Assembly (NCBI GenBank): GCA_002373875.1
Contig: DFKQ01000028.1
Span: 1 to 57,031, forward strand
DNA: 57,031 nt
Origin: Lachnospiraceae bacterium UBA3641
Lineage (GTDB): Bacteria; Bacillota; Clostridia; Lachnospirales; Lachnospiraceae
Direction of reading: 5' to 3'
In this document: piece by piece, positions 7,467 to 15,852 of the stretch
Layout: every line of letters starts with the position of its first letter
How positions within the stretch are numbered: the stretch's first letter is position 1
Program-made: the position numbers and the translations under genes
Notes under the pieces: generated by a model
Database searches by the model: none
Told to the model about the DNA's origin: nothing
The model's input: only the letters and a program-made list of their open reading frames with translations

Positions 7467-7941
7467 ATGAACATAAAGACCAGAGTCAGGCTTCTGATTT
7501 CAAGATTTATCGGCAGAGGCATGAAAGATAACAAAGTGCTTGAGAGGAAAATAGAGTCTGTACAGATCGTTTCTTTCGATGTGTTCGACACACTTATATT
7601 CAGGGATGAGATAAGCCATGCGTTTGATACAGTGGGTGCACAATACGATAAGGACGGTAATTACGTAGATTGGTGGACAGAAGATGATCATAAAGCATTT
7701 GAGAAACGGGCGGATAAACTGATAGAATACTATAACTGCATCTCGGCATGGGAAGGTGCAAAGGTTCAGGGTAATAATGTCCAGACGGAAGCAATTGCTG
7801 ATATGGCGGGCATGAAGGCCATTGCATTATCTCAGAACCAATGTAACGCTGCAGCAGTTTGATGAGTTCATTGATACCTATGATATCAGGGAAGGTGACA
7901 ATATGTACCTTGCACCAAAAGACAGGATACTCGTCTGGTAA
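7467..7941 (+). pseudogene. Chimera: HAD-hydrolase N-terminus joined to M13 metallopeptidase remnants
   Basis: The frame from ATG 7467 starts with a basic leader and a HAD motif I (IVSFDVFDTLIFRD). Directly after this comes EISHAFDTVGAQYDKDGNYV, WWTEDDHKAFEKRADKLIEYY and ADMAGMKAIA, which is the zinc-binding end of an M13 (neprilysin-like) peptidase. The junction falls inside the zinc motif: HEISH has become DEISH. A second deletion at about 7850 shifts the frame; the true M13 tail (LQQFDEFIDTYDIREGDNMY, LAPKDRILVW) continues in another frame to TAA 7939-7941. The intact paralogue at 13487-15667 has nearly the same tail. The protein cannot be an active peptidase. Confidence 0.75.
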
Positions 7942-7952
7942 GATATATTGTT

Positions 7953-8411
7953 TTGTTACTGGTTGTTGCCATGACGGCGGGAAGCGCGGAGGATATCCAT
8001 GCCGCGGATAAGAAACCGGATAAGAAGCCGAGGAAGGAAGCTGAAGTGAAGGACTCCTTTGAGGAGAAGGAGCTTCCGGTATTTAAGGGTGAGCTTACCG
8101 ATGATACGATCACTGTCCGCTTTTATGAAGAAACTCCCAATGTGCCTTATATAGGTATCAGGGAATACTACAACTGCGTGATGAAGGATAGCCTTGACGG
8201 TGACGACGAGGAGATGACCGTTAAGAAGGAGAAAAATAATAAATACATTCTAAGAAGTGCTCACGGCGAGGCGTCCGTTGATACCAGGAAGGGTCTTATG
8301 AGTTCGGATGATATGGGCAGTTTCACAAATCTCATGTGTCTTGTACAGAAGTCCGAGTTCATTTTCCTGCGGAAACGCATTTCCTTCACTCATGAAGGAT
8401 GGTGGCTATAA
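7953..8411 (+). pseudogene. Secreted protein remnant resembling the N-terminus of Lachnospiraceae S41 peptidases
   Basis: The frame starts within a signal-peptide-like hydrophobic stretch (VLLLVVAMTAGSAEDIHAAD) whose beginning is fused to the tail of the M13 remnant. It then has a charged linker and the module ELTDDTITVRFYEETPNVPY, IGIREYYN and SVDTRKGLMSSDDMGSFTNL. I recall this as the prodomain of large secreted S41 (C-terminal-processing-like) peptidases of Lachnospiraceae. No PDZ or catalytic domain follows. The frame ends with unrelated residues (FTHEGWWL) at the junction to the next truncated gene. Both ends thus appear deleted. Confidence 0.45.
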
Positions 8412-9136
8412 GAATGGATATGCTTGTCATCAAGAAGAATCCTGACGCGGTTATTGAAAACGAGACAGGAAAGATATTTAAACGGTACAATGTGGTTGAG
8501 TTCAAAGGAAGCGGCGACGGCCTTACAATAGACGATTATTATAAGCTAGTAGGTTATGCATGTCTGTATAAAGGACTCGGTAAGCATGTGAATGAGATAC
8601 CTGCTAAGGAGCTTACGATCACGTTTATGAGGGAGGCTTATCCGAGGAAGCTGTTTAAGATCCTTACAGAAGCAGGTGTTAAGATCAAAGAGGAGTATAA
8701 GGGGATTTATTATCTCAGCGGGAATGTTACTTTTGATACTCAGATAATCGTAACGAAGCAGCTTGACGGAGATAAGCATGCGGGGTTAAGGATCCTTTCA
8801 AAGCATGCCGAGGAACGAGACATAAGAAAATTCCTTGAGGAAGCCGGCTTGACAAAAGAAAAGGATGATCTGCAAAATATTGATGCGATGTTGCAGGTGA
8901 GCGTAGCAGAAAACATGGCACTATATGGAGAAGTCAGGAGGAATAAGGATATGTGTGAAGCGTTAAGAACTTTGATGAAGGACGAGATAGATAAAGAGGT
9001 AGCGGAAGGTAAAGCAGAAGGTAAGGCAGAAGAACATAAGGCTAATGTTGAGAAGCTTGCGGATAATTACCTTCAGACAGGGGCAGCTAATACAAAGGAA
9101 GAAGCTATAAAGATGGCAAAAGCCATACTTGGATAG
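8399..9136 (+). pseudogene. PD-(D/E)XK nuclease-like protein, N-terminally truncated
   Basis: A 245-codon open frame whose similarity begins abruptly at IRMDMLVIKK, with an in-frame stop two codons before the ATG. The visible D(MDML)...E-F-K (VVEFKGSGDGLTIDDYY) looks like the core of PD-(D/E)XK nucleases of the Rpn-like group that is multicopy in Lachnospiraceae genomes. The C-terminus has the typical charged helical tail with repeats of EGKAEGKAE and an LxxNYLQTG end. Intact homologues, as I recall them, have about 50 further residues at the N-terminus. It may still be expressed from ATG 8399 or 8414, but is probably inactive. Confidence 0.5.
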
Positions 9137-9647
9137 TTCATGCAGAGATAATCGATCAGCGAACGTTGTCCAAAGAGAAGCTGTATCTTAGTTAGGAGTC
9201 AAACGACTATTGTGGAGAATAGTTTATATGGTATGGATTACGGACTTGATAGTTTTAAATATGAATAATTTCCAGACAGATAGATAAGTCTGTGCTTTTT
9301 GCAACTGTATATTTGAAGATCATTAAAATGGGGATGGCGGAAGATATAGATGAAAGCGTATGAGACAACCTTGTATCCGACATGGCTGCCGATGCCAAAA
9401 GACAGATCGACAGCGAGGGAATAACCGATGAAGAACACCCGAGGATGAAGGCATATAAAGCCCTGTTATCACTGCTTGATCGCTAGTATAACGATTCTTA
9501 AATATCTGGACCGTATTCTCGCCTGCTTAACCCGATTGCACATATCTGAAAGCCTCGACGTAGCTAGATCACACGGGAGAAAAATGGCAAAACAAGAAAA
9601 ACAGATACATAAAAGTAAAGTATCATAAGAACTGGAGGTACAGGAAA
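9137..9647. other. Intergenic stretch with a decayed small frame
   Basis: A plus-strand frame from ATG 9328 to TAG 9484-9486 encodes MGMAEDIDESV, an in-frame TGA at 9361, then NLVSDMAADAKRQIDSEGIT and a tail ending in KALLSLLDR. It looks like a decayed C-terminus of an unknown protein. The rest, up to the ribosome-binding site of the lipoprotein gene (CTGGAGGTACAGG), shows no gene or clear promoter. Confidence 0.4.
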
Positions 9648-11114
9648 ATGAGAAAAAGGCTAATTGCAATCCTCATGGCAGGAGTAATGGTATTGGCGAC
9701 GGGATGTTCGGCCAATGTCAGCGTGGATCCCGATACAGGGGTGGTATCGGTCGACGGAACACCGGTCAATGAACTTATGAAGGACCTGGATCCCGATATG
9801 CTCAAAGGATCGGACAAAGCAGATGAAGACAACACGGATGAAGGCAGTATTGATAAGATTGATGACGGTGTCACCGAATATACGGGCGGCTTAAGGATCA
9901 CTTATCCGGATGAATTTAAAAATGCTGCCGGAGTCGTAACTGCATTTTCAGGAGATCTTGAAAGAGGCGTATATGTAACGGAATTACAGTATCGCGGAGT
10001 TCCCGAGGAATGGATAAAAGAGGCTATAGATATAGATGATCCCGACCCCGAGGATGTACAGAAATATAAAGATACCTGTACGGTCCTGACTTACGTGGCA
10101 TCCATCGACGGTGACCGGGATAAGGAGGCACTTGAGGAGGTACTCCGTGACAACCTGTCTGATGAAGAAAAGGAAATGTTTAGCGGCAAGGATTTAAAGG
10201 AATTATGTAAGGTCGATGACTGTACCTTCTACAGAGTATCTACTTTTGACAAACGAAGTGTCGAGAACCTTGATGAGGATTTTGCCGAAGAATACGATAA
10301 ACTGTACGGTATGCTTGATGACCTCCTTGAAAATGCGGAATACTTTAAGCCCGTGCACCCGTATGCGGATATAATCGGTAAGAAGATCGAATTTTCGACC
10401 ACCGATATAGACGGCAACGAGATAACAAGTGAGGAGATATTCTCGAAGAATAAGGTCACCATGATAAATGTATGGGCAACCTGGTGCTTCTGGTGTGTTG
10501 AGGAGCTTTCCGATCTTAATGAGATGAATGAACAGCTTGCGAAGAAGGACTGTGCGATAATAGGACTCCTTGGAGACGGAACCGATGAGGAGACCATAAA
10601 AGAAGGCAAGCAGATCCTTAAGGAAAAAGGTGTCACGTATCTCAATATCCTTCCGTGGGAAGGAGCGATCGAGGAAGAATTCAGGATGGAAAGCTGGCCT
10701 TCGTCATTCTTCGTAGACAGTGAAGGAACCATAATAGAATTGCCTGTTATAGGTGCCAGCATGGAAGCTTACGAAGAAACGTTTGATCTGATACTTAATT
10801 CCGATGAGCCTGAGGCTGAACAGGAGGCTTTAAAGAAGGCGGACGCTGTCAGTGCAAACGACGTAAAGCAGTACAGGATATATGTATCCGATGCTGAAGG
10901 AAATCCTGTTGAGGGTGCAATGGTACAGATGTGTGATGACAGCACCTGCAAGGTCGAAAAAACAGGTGAAGACGGTATCGCCGTATTCAAGGTTTCGGAA
11001 GTAGAATATACCGTCCACGTTCTTAAGGCCCCGAAGGGTTATAAGAAGGACAGTGAAGAATACAAGCTGCCGGCAGAATACAGTGACCTTCATATCACGC
11101 TTGAAAAGGAATAA
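9648..11114 (+). CDS. TlpA/ResA-like thioredoxin-fold lipoprotein with C-terminal Ig-like domain
   Basis: The 488-residue protein has a lipoprotein signal ending in LATGC (Cys20), so it should be anchored on the outer face of the membrane. Residues 21-45 form a short module (VSVDPDTGVVSVDGTPVNEL) that recurs in the M13 peptidase downstream. A middle region of about 200 residues is acidic and unassigned. A TlpA-like thioredoxin domain follows, with active site WCFWC (Cys280, Cys283) and a cis-Pro-like segment near SWPSSFFV. Residues about 405-488 resemble a carboxypeptidase-regulatory or SpaA-type Ig fold (EGNPVEGAMVQMCDDSTC). TlpA-like proteins reduce disulfides outside the membrane. The next three genes follow closely, suggesting an electron-supplied thiol system. 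Confidence 0.85.
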   Translation: MRKRLIAILMAGVMVLATGCSANVSVDPDTGVVSVDGTPVNELMKDLDPDMLKGSDKADEDNTDEGSIDKIDDGVTEYTGGLRITYPDEFKNAAGVVTAFSGDLERGVYVTELQYRGVPEEWIKEAIDIDDPDPEDVQKYKDTCTVLTYVASIDGDRDKEALEEVLRDNLSDEEKEMFSGKDLKELCKVDDCTFYRVSTFDKRSVENLDEDFAEEYDKLYGMLDDLLENAEYFKPVHPYADIIGKKIEFSTTDIDGNEITSEEIFSKNKVTMINVWATWCFWCVEELSDLNEMNEQLAKKDCAIIGLLGDGTDEETIKEGKQILKEKGVTYLNILPWEGAIEEEFRMESWPSSFFVDSEGTIIELPVIGASMEAYEETFDLILNSDEPEAEQEALKKADAVSANDVKQYRIYVSDAEGNPVEGAMVQMCDDSTCKVEKTGEDGIAVFKVSEVEYTVHVLKAPKGYKKDSEEYKLPAEYSDLHITLEKE

Positions 11115-11117
11115 AAA

Positions 11118-11597
11118 ATGGACAGATCAAGGCTATATATGTCAGTACAATCCATCGTGTGTATATTGGCCGTTATCCTGTTAGCAGGAGCTGCCATAGG
11201 GCTATACGGTAAAGGAAAAGCGGCAAAGTCAGAGGATCCGACGGCTTACATTTACACAAGGGAGTCTGCCATCAGTGCGGCAGCACCGGGTGTATTCATG
11301 CTCATCGCAGGCCTCGGATTTTCGATAGCCGGCGCAGTGATGGGAATACGCGATGAGAATGAAGATAAGCCCGCTTCCGCAGATGTATGCGGAGAAGGGA
11401 TGAAGCGCGCGGCGAATGACTATCCTTCTAAAAAACCGGAAGATGCAGAGACTGGAAAGGGCCGCATGTATAAAATAAGGCTTGTCGTTCTTATCGTTGC
11501 CCTGATATGCATTATTGCCGGTATAGCAAACGGCAACATGAAGGATATCCTTATAAAAGCGATCAATATTTGTACCGAATGCATAGGATTGGGATAA
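11118..11597 (+). CDS. CD1871A-family CXXC-motif membrane protein
   Basis: A 159-residue membrane protein beginning four bases after the previous stop. It has hydrophobic segments at about residues 10-30, 55-77 and 119-137, and a C-terminus NICTECIGLG. This CxxC tail after a transmembrane helix is the hallmark of a small family named after CD1871A of Clostridioides difficile. Family members that I know of are short; here an extra hydrophobic N-terminal half is fused on. The position between a TlpA-like lipoprotein and a polyferredoxin-thioredoxin fusion suggests that the CxxC pair relays electrons or disulfides across or at the membrane. This role is inferred. Confidence 0.7.
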   Translation: MDRSRLYMSVQSIVCILAVILLAGAAIGLYGKGKAAKSEDPTAYIYTRESAISAAAPGVFMLIAGLGFSIAGAVMGIRDENEDKPASADVCGEGMKRAANDYPSKKPEDAETGKGRMYKIRLVVLIVALICIIAGIANGNMKDILIKAINICTECIGLG

Positions 11598-11598
11598 T

Positions 11599-13359
11599 AT
11601 GAAAGATAAAAAACGGCGTCTGATACAGCTGTACAGTGCGCTTCTGTATAACGCAAATCTTAAAGGCTTCGTGAGCGGCCGGATATATACGGGGAATACC
11701 AAGGCGTTATGTGTTCCGGGATTTAACTGCTATTCATGTCCCGGAGCAGTGGGTGCCTGTCCTTTGGGGTCCCTGCAGGCTTCACTTGCAGCCTCGGGGA
11801 AACATATAGGTTTTTATATAGTCGGTATCTTCCTGCTCTACGGGCTTATCGCGGGCAGAACGATATGCGGATGGGTGTGCCCGATGGGACTGATACAGGA
11901 GATCCTGCACAAGATCCCCACTTATAAGCTGAAAAAGAGCAGGGTAACGAGGGCGTTATCATATCTTAAGTATCTTATACTTGCCCTGTTTGTGTTCGCC
12001 ATTCCACTGTGGTACGGACTTAAACACGATATGGCGGTTCCGGGTTTCTGTAAATATATTTGTCCCGCCGGCACCTTTGAAGGTGCCATGGCGCTCCTTT
12101 CAAATAAAAACAACAGCGGATTTTTCGGAATGCTTGGCATTCTGTTTACACGTAAGTTCGTAATCATGCTCATCATAGGACTTGCATGCGTATTTTGCTA
12201 CAGGTCCTTCTGCCGTTTCTTATGTCCCTTGGGCGCCTTGTACGGAATGTTTAATAAGCTTGCACTTATTGGCGTTAAGGTCGATATGGACAGATGTAAC
12301 GGATGCGGTCTTTGCGTCCGTAAATGTAAGATGGATGTTAAGAGGGTCGGTGATCATGAATGCATCCATTGCGGACACTGTATTGATACCTGTGCGCAGG
12401 GAGCGCTCTCGTTAAAGGCGGGAGAGTTTATCCTTAAGGCTCCCGCGAAGGGATGTGCCGATGATACGGAGCAGAATGTTGAAAAAAGAAAAAGGATAGA
12501 AAAGATCGCCTGGAGTATCGCTCTTGCAGTGCTCGTATTTGCACTGCTGTTCTATAACGTTTTTGCAGATGGCAGGGATAAGAAAGATGCGGCTGATAAC
12601 ACGCCGGCAGCACAGACTGCTAAAAGTGACGAAGTTAAGGATCTGCCTTCGGATATCCGGCCGGAAGAAAACGTATCCGGTACGGAAACAGGCGGGGATA
12701 CAAGCGGTCAGGATCCTGCGCTTAGATACGAAAGCAGTGCGGAGCCGGGATACAATGTTGGGGAAAGGCTTCCCGATTTTACGGCCGAATGCTTCGACGG
12801 CAGCACCTTTACCCTAAGTGAATACAAAGGAAAGGTCGTATTTATCAATCTGTGGGCGACCTGGTGCGGACCCTGTGTTGCGGAACTGCCTTATTTTAAC
12901 GAGTTTTATCATGAGCACGGCGATGATGTTGCCATGCTTGCCTGCCATTCGCCTTTGGTAAGTGAAGATGTTAAGGAATTCCTTGAGGATAAGGGTTGGG
13001 ATATCCCGTTTACCATAGATACGGACGGAGAAGGAGTGTTTAAGGTAACGGGCGGCTCCAATACGCTTCCGCAGACGATAGTCTTAAACAGGAAGGGTGA
13101 AGTCATATACAATGAGATACGTTCCGTGAATCACGAGATGCTTGAGAAGCTGTATGAACAGGCATCGGGAGATAAGACGGCAGTAGAAACGGAAGAAAAT
13201 GCAGTGGAAGAAGCTGTCCCGGAAGATGAGGCAAAAAAAGATGAAGCCGAGAGTGAAGCAGCAGAAACGGATACGGCAGATGAAGCCGTGAGTGAAGCGG
13301 CGGATGCGGACATGGAAAAAGATGATGATATTGACAGCACACAGGACAGTGATCCTTAA
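11599..13359 (+). CDS. Polyferredoxin membrane protein fused to a TlpA-like thioredoxin domain
   Basis: This 586-residue fusion starts one base after the previous stop. The N-terminal half is NapH/CcoG-like: about five transmembrane helices with four CxxxCP-type motifs (YSCPGAVGACP, ICGWVCPMG, FCKYICPAG, FCRFLCPLG), then two [4Fe-4S] clusters (CNGCGLCVRKC and CIHCGHCIDTC). A further transmembrane helix at about 300-320 leads to an outer linker and a TlpA domain with active site WCGPC (Cys423, Cys426). The last 55 residues are an acidic Glu/Ala-rich tail. The build suggests electrons from cytoplasmic ferredoxin passing through clusters to an external dithiol. The tail ends at a deletion joint with a second thioredoxin remnant, so the natural C-terminus may be altered. 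Confidence 0.85.
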   Translation: MKDKKRRLIQLYSALLYNANLKGFVSGRIYTGNTKALCVPGFNCYSCPGAVGACPLGSLQASLAASGKHIGFYIVGIFLLYGLIAGRTICGWVCPMGLIQEILHKIPTYKLKKSRVTRALSYLKYLILALFVFAIPLWYGLKHDMAVPGFCKYICPAGTFEGAMALLSNKNNSGFFGMLGILFTRKFVIMLIIGLACVFCYRSFCRFLCPLGALYGMFNKLALIGVKVDMDRCNGCGLCVRKCKMDVKRVGDHECIHCGHCIDTCAQGALSLKAGEFILKAPAKGCADDTEQNVEKRKRIEKIAWSIALAVLVFALLFYNVFADGRDKKDAADNTPAAQTAKSDEVKDLPSDIRPEENVSGTETGGDTSGQDPALRYESSAEPGYNVGERLPDFTAECFDGSTFTLSEYKGKVVFINLWATWCGPCVAELPYFNEFYHEHGDDVAMLACHSPLVSEDVKEFLEDKGWDIPFTIDTDGEGVFKVTGGSNTLPQTIVLNRKGEVIYNEIRSVNHEMLEKLYEQASGDKTAVETEENAVEEAVPEDEAKKDEAESEAAETDTADEAVSEAADADMEKDDDIDSTQDSDP

Positions 13360-13438
13360 CGAACGCGGAGAAGTGATCTACAACGCTAAAGGAGTGCTCA
13401 CAAAGGACAGGCTGGAATACTTATTGGTGGAAAACTGA
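13349..13438 (+). pseudogene. C-terminal remnant of a second thioredoxin-domain protein
   Basis: In another frame than the preceding gene, VILNERGEVIYNAKGVLTKD followed by RLEYLLVEN and TGA matches the end of the thioredoxin domain just upstream (TIVLNRKGEVIYNEIRSVNH). It overlaps the last codons of the fusion protein. It is best explained by deletion between two tandem thioredoxin-like genes. Confidence 0.6.
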
Positions 13439-13486
13439 TCTGTACAGATGAACGAGAAACAGAAGATAACAGGAGGGAAAAGTCTT

Positions 13487-15667
13487 ATGAAGAAGAGGAT
13501 AACGGCATTGTTTTTGGCGTCTGTAATGGTATTACAGGCAGGATGTTCCGCGACAGTGGCAATGGATGAAAAGGGAAAGGTCACGGTCGACGGGGTTCCT
13601 ATAGAGGAACTTGCGGAACAGTTCGGAGCCCTTAGCGGCGACAAAGCAGAAGAAGAGGCAGGAGGAGAGAAACAGGAGGTTTCTTTAGAAGATGAGGAGA
13701 CTGCCAAAAAGGCGCAGGGCGGTATACCATGGATAGATTCCGATATTAAGTCAAATATATCGGAAGATTTAAAGACCGATCCAAAGGACGATTTTCATCT
13801 TTATGCAAATAAGGAATGGCTGCTTGATAATGAGATACCTGAAGGTTATTCAAACTGGTCTCATTATTCAGAGAGGGGACTTGAGGTTAAGAAACAGTGC
13901 ATGGAGCTCCTTAAGGATGAAAGCATTGAAGGCCATGATGCAGAGGTCATAAGGACCTATAACAGCCTTATCCTTGACTGGGATACGAGGGGAAAACTCG
14001 GTGTGTCTGAAATAGAGGACGCATATAAGAGACTTCTTGGGATAGAGAGCATCGATGATGTAAATGAGTTGTACGAAGATAAGGATATGTTAAATACGAT
14101 CGATACTTTCTTTGACTACGGGGCAATGACAGGGTATAACGATCCGGATCTTTATGTGATCGGGATCTTTACTCCGGAACTTCTCCTTAGTGATTCAGCC
14201 GAATATAAGGACAGGACCGAATACGGGGACATGTTATACGGCTTCTATAAAGATTCTTTTGTATATATGGCAAAAAGAATGGGAATGCCTGAAGATGAGG
14301 CCGTGAAATGTTATGAAGATGCAATTGATTTTGAGGCAAAACTTGCGGAAGGCATATATACTACAAAAGAAACCAAACAGGATGATTATATTTCAAAGAG
14401 CAATAATGAAATGACTTATGAAGATCTGACCGATCACTGTAAGAACTTTCCTATAGGAAGGATCCTTGATATTGATGGGTACAGCTATGACGGCACTTAT
14501 TTAGTTACAAGACCTGATTATTTTAATTTATTGGATGATCTGTATACGGATGAGAATATAGAAGGTATAAAGGCCTGCCTGATAGTAAATTATCTTCTTG
14601 GATATAAAGGCATCATAGATATAGATTCCTATGATCATTCAAATGAGATCAGGAATAAGTATTTCGGAACGAGCGGTTCGCTTCCTGATGATGAAATGGC
14701 TTATAACGCGGTTAATGCGGCGTTGCCCACATCCATGCAGAAGGTCTATATCTCAAAATACGGATCCGAGGAAGATAAGCAGAAGATGGAAGACCTGTGC
14801 ATGGAGGTAATAGACACCTACAGGGAGATGCTTGATGAAAATGACTGGATTTCGGATGAGGCCAGGAAAACTGTTATAAAGAAACTCGATAATATGACAA
14901 TACATGCGGCTTATCCGGACAAATTCAGGGACACTTCCAATATTGATATAGAAGGCTGTTCTCTTATAGAAGCACAACGTCGTTTGGGTGAATATGAAAA
15001 GGAATATAATAGGAGCCTTATAGGTAAAAAGATAGATAAGGAAATGTGGGCTGAGAATTTTGATATCCTTTCCTGCAATGCCTTCTACGATTGGACACAG
15101 AATACAATAAACATGATCATCGGTATGATGGGTGAGCCTTTTTATTCGAGCGACATGTCAACAGAGGAGTTATACGCTTCGATAGGAGCCTTCTGGGTAG
15201 GACATGAAATATCGCATGCATTTGATTCAAACGGAGCACAATTTGATGAAAACGGTAATTTAAGGAACTGGTGGACCGGGGAAGATGAAGAAGAGTTTAA
15301 GAAGCGTGTAAGGAAGATGGATGACTACCTGGACGGCATTATCGCATTTGGTGATGAGCATTTTATAGGAACAAATATAGATACGGAAATGGTCGCCGAT
15401 ATGACCGGATTACAGTGTGCTCTCAGAATGGCATCCAAGGTTGAGGGATTTGATTATGACAGGTTCTTTAAAAAGTATGCACAGATGAATGGCTGTCTCG
15501 GAGTCTACAGCGAGGAACTGTCGACACTTAAACAGGATGAGCATCCTCTCGAGTATTCAAGGACGAATGTACCCGTACAGCAGTTTGAAGAATTCTACGA
15601 AACATATGATGTGAAGGAAGGCGACAATATGTACCTTGCTCCGCAGGATCGGCTGATAATATGGTGA
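13487..15667 (+). CDS. M13 family (neprilysin-like) zinc metallopeptidase lipoprotein
   Basis: The start at ATG 13487 follows AGGAGGGAAA and gives 726 residues; an upstream in-frame ATG at 13448 lacks a ribosome-binding site. The signal peptide ends in LQAGC, a lipobox. Residues after it (VAMDEKGKVTVDGVPIEEL) match the module after the lipobox of the TlpA-like lipoprotein at 9648. The catalytic domain has the zinc motif HEISH at residues 573-577 and the third ligand Glu634 with Asp638 (TEMVADMTGL), both as in active M13 enzymes. The protein ends in the typical MYLAPQDRLIIW. It cleaves peptides outside the cell. It follows the redox genes within 130 bp, and a decayed paralogue lies at 7600-7941. 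Confidence 0.92.
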   Translation: MKKRITALFLASVMVLQAGCSATVAMDEKGKVTVDGVPIEELAEQFGALSGDKAEEEAGGEKQEVSLEDEETAKKAQGGIPWIDSDIKSNISEDLKTDPKDDFHLYANKEWLLDNEIPEGYSNWSHYSERGLEVKKQCMELLKDESIEGHDAEVIRTYNSLILDWDTRGKLGVSEIEDAYKRLLGIESIDDVNELYEDKDMLNTIDTFFDYGAMTGYNDPDLYVIGIFTPELLLSDSAEYKDRTEYGDMLYGFYKDSFVYMAKRMGMPEDEAVKCYEDAIDFEAKLAEGIYTTKETKQDDYISKSNNEMTYEDLTDHCKNFPIGRILDIDGYSYDGTYLVTRPDYFNLLDDLYTDENIEGIKACLIVNYLLGYKGIIDIDSYDHSNEIRNKYFGTSGSLPDDEMAYNAVNAALPTSMQKVYISKYGSEEDKQKMEDLCMEVIDTYREMLDENDWISDEARKTVIKKLDNMTIHAAYPDKFRDTSNIDIEGCSLIEAQRRLGEYEKEYNRSLIGKKIDKEMWAENFDILSCNAFYDWTQNTINMIIGMMGEPFYSSDMSTEELYASIGAFWVGHEISHAFDSNGAQFDENGNLRNWWTGEDEEEFKKRVRKMDDYLDGIIAFGDEHFIGTNIDTEMVADMTGLQCALRMASKVEGFDYDRFFKKYAQMNGCLGVYSEELSTLKQDEHPLEYSRTNVPVQQFEEFYETYDVKEGDNMYLAPQDRLIIW

Positions 15668-15688
15668 ATGCGAGAAAGCGCATTCACC
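15663..15688. terminator. Hairpin at the end of the M13 peptidase gene
   Basis: GGTGAATGCG (15663-15672) is inverted at 15679-15688 around a 6-nt loop, overlapping the stop codon. The following T-run is short (TGTTTC), so termination strength is uncertain. Confidence 0.5.
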
Positions 15689-15692
15689 TGTT

Positions 15693-15809
15693 TCAAGCAG
15701 TTAATGAATACTTTCTCAGGATTTTAAAGATGAGTTCGGGTTCCACCGGCTTACTCAGGTGGTCATTCATACCGGCATTGAGGGTTTTCTGAACATCCTC
15801 ATCAAACAT
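15693..15809 (-). pseudogene. C-terminal remnant of a response-regulator receiver domain
   Basis: The minus strand encodes FDEDVQKTLNAGMNDHLSKP, then VEPELIFKILRKYS and a stop. This is the end of a REC domain, including the conserved Lys-Pro (SKP). Such ends are typical of hybrid sensor kinases. The rest of the gene is absent and the frame has no proper start. Confidence 0.7.
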
Positions 15810-15852
15810 TGGTGCCTGTCACTTTTAACAGGGCGATATCTGTTCTTAAAGA

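Noticed and set aside
9001..9060. Short direct repeats (GGTAAAGCAGAAGG-like) as a minisatellite
   Set aside because: They encode the EGKAEGKAE tail usual for this nuclease-like family and are explained by its charged helix.
2107..9363. Several in-frame TGA codons, as a hint of selenocysteine or UGA recoding
   Set aside because: They occur with TAG stops and frameshifts in decayed genes, at positions not matching catalytic Cys, and intact genes use TGA as a normal stop.
10229..10762. Minus-strand frame of 177 codons, rich in Ser, opposite the TlpA-like gene
   Set aside because: It is an antisense shadow of a well-supported coding region; no start signal or recognisable domain.
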